Shown here: positions 60,601 through 64,000 of the stretch, one piece after another
Layout: every line of letters starts with the position of its first letter
How positions within the stretch are numbered: the stretch's first letter is position 1
The notes under the pieces: generated by a model
What the model was told of the DNA's origin: nothing
The model's input: the letters and a program-made list of their open reading frames with translations, nothing else
Database searches by the model: none
NCBI GenBank assembly: GCA_036388555.1
Contig: DASVRP010000007.1
Location: forward strand, 1-64,000
Length of the DNA stretch: 64,000 nt
Direction: 5' to 3'
Origin: UBA4665 sp036388555
Lineage (GTDB): Bacteria > Patescibacteriota > Saccharimonadia > Saccharimonadales > UBA4665
Translations under genes and position numbers: made by a program

Positions 60601-62234
60601 GACCGCGGCAGATGGTCGTACAGATGTTCCATACCAAATTCACTGCGGACCAATGGCTTGATATCTTCGATTGTGACGCCCATCTTGACGCCCGGGTTCA
60701 ACGTGTCGTAGGGATCGAAGATCTTCTTGACCTTGGTGAACAGCTCATAGACCGCCCCGCCGTATACCCGGTCGAGGTATGGCGCTCGCAAACGGCCGTC
60801 GTTGTGTTCGCCCGATGTCGTGCCGCCGAGCGAGATGACTAAGTTGTAATATTCGTCCATCAGGCGGAAGGCGATCTGGCGGTCACCGACCTGGCTGAGG
60901 TCGAGGTACGGCTGCATATGCAGGTTGGCGTCGCCGGCATGGCCCCAAAGTGCGACGTCGAGGTGGTATTTATTGAAAAGTGCGTAGACGCCGTCGACAT
61001 ACTCCCGGAATTTGGCGATCGGTACGACGCCGTCTTCGATGATCGGTACGGCCTTCTTGTTGCCGATGCTATGCGATGCCACGGTGGCTGAGGCATGGCG
61101 GATCTTCCACAGCTTTTCCTGCTGCAACGGGTCGGTCTCCTCGACGTAGCGGGCATTCTGTTGCTCAAGCGTCTTCCGTACCTGCTTGGCGGACTTCTTC
61201 TGGGAACGGTCACTGGTATCGTCGCATTCAATGAGCAGGACCGCCGCCGGGATCGGATCGGCAATGATACCCTTCAACTGGCTTGGGTTGATCGACTGGA
61301 CGAGCCGCAGCAGATTGCCGTCGACCATCTCGAGCGAGCTTGGTGAATTGGTCTTGTCACGTAGCGCCAGCACGGCGGACTGGGCATCGTCAAGCGACTC
61401 GAACTGCGCGACGAACAAGGTGGTCTCGGGATTGTGGGCTTCGGTTTCGAGCGTCGCTTCACTGACGATGCCCAGCGTGCCCTGGCTACCCACGATCAGC
61501 GGCGTCAGGTCGAATGAGCCGTCCTTGCGGCGGATATCGAGCAGATCATAGCCGGCGACATTCTTGCTGACATCCAGGTTGAGGTCTTCCAGAATATTCT
61601 TGTTTTCGTCGAGCAAGCTGTCGAGCGCCCGGTAGACTTCGCCCTCGAAGGTCGCCAGGCCGAGCTTCTTGCTCAGTTCGCGCTTGTTGAGCCGGAAGGT
61701 CTCGATTACTTCGCCGTTGGCCAGGACGACCCGCAGCGAACGGACATAGTCGAGCGTCGATCCATATTTGATCGATTTCTCGCCGCTGGCATTGTTGCCG
61801 ATGGCCCCGCCGATCGTGGAATACTCATAACTGGCCGGGAACGGCGGCAGGAAGCGCCCGTGTGTGTGCAGGGTCTGCTGCAGCTTGCCGTAGTTGATGC
61901 CGGGTTCGACGACGGCGACGCCGGTCTTATTGTCGAATTCGACGATGCGGTTCATATGGGCCGGCAAAACCATCATGATACCGTTGCCAAGTGCCGCCCC
62001 GCCCTGGTCGGTGCCAGCGCCCCGTACTGTCACCGGGATGATCCGGCCGCGCTCTGCCAATTGCCAGGTAAAGCGGGTCGTCTTGCGGATATCGTTCTCA
62101 TTTTGCGGATAGACAATCATTGCCGGCAGTACCGAGAAGATGCTCCCGTCGGTCGCAAAATAGCGGCGGGCATCCGGGCTGGTCATGACCTCCCCTGTCA
62201 GATGTTCCTGTAAATAATGGGCTACTTTACTCAT
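60597..62234 (-). CDS. FAD-linked oxidase (GlcD/D-lactate dehydrogenase type)
   Basis: The 545-residue protein has an N-terminal PP-loop FAD domain (PVTVRGAGTDQGGAALGNGIMM, YSTIGGAIGNNASGEKS, VGSQGTLGIVSEATL) and an FAD-oxidase C-terminal domain (ALWGHAGDANLHMQPY, GTTSGEHNDGRL). It fits D-lactate or 2-hydroxyacid dehydrogenases that pass electrons to quinone or cytochrome. No signal peptide or iron-sulfur domain is seen. It could feed the quinol oxidase encoded at 18 kb. Confidence 0.92.
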   Translation of the reverse strand: MSKVAHYLQEHLTGEVMTSPDARRYFATDGSIFSVLPAMIVYPQNENDIRKTTRFTWQLAERGRIIPVTVRGAGTDQGGAALGNGIMMVLPAHMNRIVEFDNKTGVAVVEPGINYGKLQQTLHTHGRFLPPFPASYEYSTIGGAIGNNASGEKSIKYGSTLDYVRSLRVVLANGEVIETFRLNKRELSKKLGLATFEGEVYRALDSLLDENKNILEDLNLDVSKNVAGYDLLDIRRKDGSFDLTPLIVGSQGTLGIVSEATLETEAHNPETTLFVAQFESLDDAQSAVLALRDKTNSPSSLEMVDGNLLRLVQSINPSQLKGIIADPIPAAVLLIECDDTSDRSQKKSAKQVRKTLEQQNARYVEETDPLQQEKLWKIRHASATVASHSIGNKKAVPIIEDGVVPIAKFREYVDGVYALFNKYHLDVALWGHAGDANLHMQPYLDLSQVGDRQIAFRLMDEYYNLVISLGGTTSGEHNDGRLRAPYLDRVYGGAVYELFTKVKKIFDPYDTLNPGVKMGVTIEDIKPLVRSEFGMEHLYDHLPRS

Positions 62235-62317
62235 TCTTGCTACTTCCCCGCATATGATTGATTGTTGTAATCATAGCATATCCAAAAGCATTTTGCGCCG
62301 CCGTTGAGGCCAGTTAT

Positions 62318-62345
62318 TTGACGTTCTTACTACAATTGTTATGAT
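62318..62345 (+). promoter_or_regulatory. Promoter placed for a leaderless mRNA
   Basis: TTGACG (62318-62323), a 16-nt spacer and TATGAT (62340-62345). The ATG at 62352 lies 6 nt further, at the expected transcription start. Confidence 0.7.
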
Positions 62346-62351
62346 ACGACT

Positions 62352-63302
62352 ATGAATATCCATCAGAACGGTCCCGACGATGCCCGGGTCATCATCGGAT
62401 CCTCTAATCTCAACCTGGCTCCGGCGGACGCTGCGCTCTTCCACGCCGACAAATACTTGGATTTTCTAGAGGACGGCGGTTATGACAGAGGGTTTGAGTG
62501 GACCGCGATACGACTGCCAAGGGCCCGGAAAGCCGGCAGACTGCTCGGACAGGCCGGACTGGTCGCTGTATTGCACGAATCATGGCGCGAGCAGACGGTC
62601 AGGGGCAGCCTGCGGTCGATGGGACGTCTCGGCCTGCGTCATACCGTCGATGAACTGGAGCCGGCGGCGGTCTTCCCGCTGCTCGACCAATGTTACGACG
62701 GCTTGGACGAGCTGCAGCAGGCTGGCAGACTGCCGCTGATCGTCCACCCGGGCGGGCAGTATCTCGATTTCCAGCCGCAGCGGCGGCCGCGCCAGACCTA
62801 CGACCCCGACAGTTTCGCAGAGATCTGGTACCAGCCGACGGCCGAATGGGCCCGCAGTGCCGATATCCCGCTCGATGCCGATGTCGCAGAAGTTGCTCGT
62901 AGCATCCATCATGTCGAACAGCGCCAGAGCCTCGACGGTACAGTGATAGACTTACACCACATGCTGTCCACGCGGAATGGCGCCCGGTTCAGTAAACCTG
63001 TCGAGTTGATCCAAGAGCTTGTACAAGCGCCGTCCTGCCGTGAGGTCCAGGTTTCCTTGCGGCCGGACTTCGGTGGCTACAGCGATGAATTACGGCTAGC
63101 CTGTGACGGCCGGATTGAACAGACACGTACCGGCGATATCCTGCAAGCCATCCATGAGGCCGTACCGGCCGGACAGACCATACCGATTACCGTCGAGGTT
63201 GCCGCCTCAGAGATACGTTCCCTGGATATCCATGATTATGCTGCCGCGCATGCCAATATCACCGGGAGTATCAGGCAGTTGTTCGGACGGCTTTGTGCCT
63301 GA
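62352..63302 (+). CDS. Possible TIM-barrel protein of unknown function
   Basis: The 316-residue product has VIIGSSNLNLAPADA, YLDFLEDGGYDRGFEWTAIRLP, LVAVLHESWREQ, DLHHMLSTRNG and TIPITVEVAASEI. The spacing of strands and His/Glu/Asp residues fits a TIM barrel such as sugar-phosphate isomerase-like folds, but I cannot name a family. No signal peptide is seen. It is probably translated from a leaderless mRNA. Confidence 0.7.
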   Translation: MNIHQNGPDDARVIIGSSNLNLAPADAALFHADKYLDFLEDGGYDRGFEWTAIRLPRARKAGRLLGQAGLVAVLHESWREQTVRGSLRSMGRLGLRHTVDELEPAAVFPLLDQCYDGLDELQQAGRLPLIVHPGGQYLDFQPQRRPRQTYDPDSFAEIWYQPTAEWARSADIPLDADVAEVARSIHHVEQRQSLDGTVIDLHHMLSTRNGARFSKPVELIQELVQAPSCREVQVSLRPDFGGYSDELRLACDGRIEQTRTGDILQAIHEAVPAGQTIPITVEVAASEIRSLDIHDYAAAHANITGSIRQLFGRLCA

Positions 63303-63357
63303 TAGGTAACAGACCTCTGCGATTTCTGCAGATGTTAAACTCGAAGCCACGTCAGAT

Positions 63358-64000
63358 TCAGTCAGGCCTAATTCCCTGTATTACATACGACATGGCACTG
63401 ACTGCAAATTTACTGTCATCAAGCGGACATTTGATCGTCGTCACTCTGGGTGAAATAGATTCCACATCATCTACAAAATAGAGATGGTAGTTGTCAAAGA
63501 ATTCTGATGCACGGCGCTCATTTTCACTGACAAAAAACTTCATTTTACTGCTTCTCGGCTGTGTAGTTGCCTTAACCTCTATATATTTCTTCCTGCCATC
63601 TGCTTCATACGACAGAATGTCGAAGCCCAACGAATCATCAACCGTCGACGCCTGCCAAACTTTTTCTGCAAGGTCAGACCTGCCAGCTTCCATCAGTCGC
63701 CGGCGCTCCACTTCCAATACAACGCTTTCTCCACGTTGCCCCGTGATATGATTTTTCTCGCTCCTATCGGCACGATCAATTTTGCTTAATTTTTTGATCT
63801 TTGATGGTGGACGTTGCCAGATTTGCTGGACGTCGTCTTGGTTCAACTCGACGATTTCAGGGTTAATAATCGTTAAATAATCATCGCTCTCTCCGCTTAT
63901 TGTCCGCTTTACGGCATCACAACCCAGGCGCATAGATGCCTGATCAGCTATTTTGGCAATTCCCTGCCGCTCCCATTCGGCAATGTATTGACGTTTGAAC
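63358..64000 (-). CDS. DUF3883 nuclease-like protein, truncated by the window edge
   Basis: The reading frame is open to the window end, so the N-terminus lies outside. The visible part has KNHITGQRGESVVLEVERR and SLGFDILSYEADGRKKYIEVKATT, the DUF3883 core. The Asp and the Glu-Val-Lys resemble a PD-(D/E)xK nuclease site. DUF3883 proteins often occur in restriction or defence settings. The region upstream of the window would decide this. Confidence 0.85.
   Translation of the reverse strand, partial: FKRQYIAEWERQGIAKIADQASMRLGCDAVKRTISGESDDYLTIINPEIVELNQDDVQQIWQRPPSKIKKLSKIDRADRSEKNHITGQRGESVVLEVERRRLMEAGRSDLAEKVWQASTVDDSLGFDILSYEADGRKKYIEVKATTQPRSSKMKFFVSENERRASEFFDNYHLYFVDDVESISPRVTTIKCPLDDSKFAVSAMSYVIQGIRPD

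Noticed and set aside
1..64000. CRISPR arrays, insertion sequences, integrases or prophage genes
   Set aside because: I saw no spaced direct repeats, no transposase or integrase motifs and no phage structural genes.

Overview
The window looks like a chromosome segment of an environmental member of Candidatus Saccharibacteria (TM7, Candidate Phyla Radiation), but this is inferred from gene content and no 16S gene is present. The clues are a MurF with an N-terminal membrane extension, compact operons of bL32-NusB-Nudix-RNase III and bS16-KH-TrmD, many small lineage-specific membrane proteins, a cytochrome bo3 operon without visible heme synthesis, and standard stop codon use (TGA is a real stop). 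Coding is dense, on both strands, and fairly GC-rich.

Layout. 1-7.4 kb: lipoprotein, DUF1697 protein, secreted endonuclease/exonuclease/phosphatase, an XRE-DUF2975-membrane trio, then a sensory block in which a PAS protein and a PAS histidine kinase lie between two paralogous single-pass proteins. 7.5-18 kb: large membrane protein, L,D-transpeptidase, DUF72, a hidden 31-residue peptide gene, DEAH helicase, kinase/2H-phosphoesterase fusion, DUF5995, SPFH protein, SDR. 18.1-22.9 kb: cyoABCDE. 23-28 kb: glycosyltransferase, GH18, KefB-type transporter, a hidden KGG-type small protein. 28-31 kb: receiver-kinase-receiver cluster and GlsB-type protein. 31.2-32.7 kb: Ni superoxide dismutase, its likely maturation protease and a PIG-L deacetylase. 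32.8-36.1 kb: two alpha/beta hydrolases, trmD, and a gene broken by an in-frame TAA. 36.3-42.7 kb: translation/RNA block including a hidden rpmF and a frameshifted small gene. 42.9-50 kb: two winged-helix-Nudix paralogues, HD protein, P-loop kinase, Ddl and MurF. 50-58.9 kb: tRNA-Ala, candidate small RNA, LigA, HtpX/LemA, DacA, lysozyme-like and secreted proteins. 59-60.2 kb: tRNA-Val and tRNA-Leu around an AT-richer GDPD gene. 60.3-64 kb: FAD-linked oxidase, an unknown protein and a DUF3883 nuclease-like gene cut by the window end.

How it fits together. Cyo oxidase, Ni-SOD and a GlcD/Dld-type flavoprotein that could reduce quinone suggest a cell that meets oxygen and may run a minimal quinol-oxidising chain, with heme taken from outside. 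Ddl, MurF, DacA, L,D-transpeptidase and lysozyme-like genes show active peptidoglycan handling. A recurring signal is a -10 box only 6-10 nt before the start codon (eleven clear cases), implying many leaderless mRNAs. The best candidates for new biology are the kinase-2H fusion, the PAS/kinase block with its paralogous partners, the winged-helix-Nudix pair (one catalytically dead), the approximately 115-nt small RNA candidate at 50.7 kb, and the overlapping divergent leaderless promoters at 35.63 kb.
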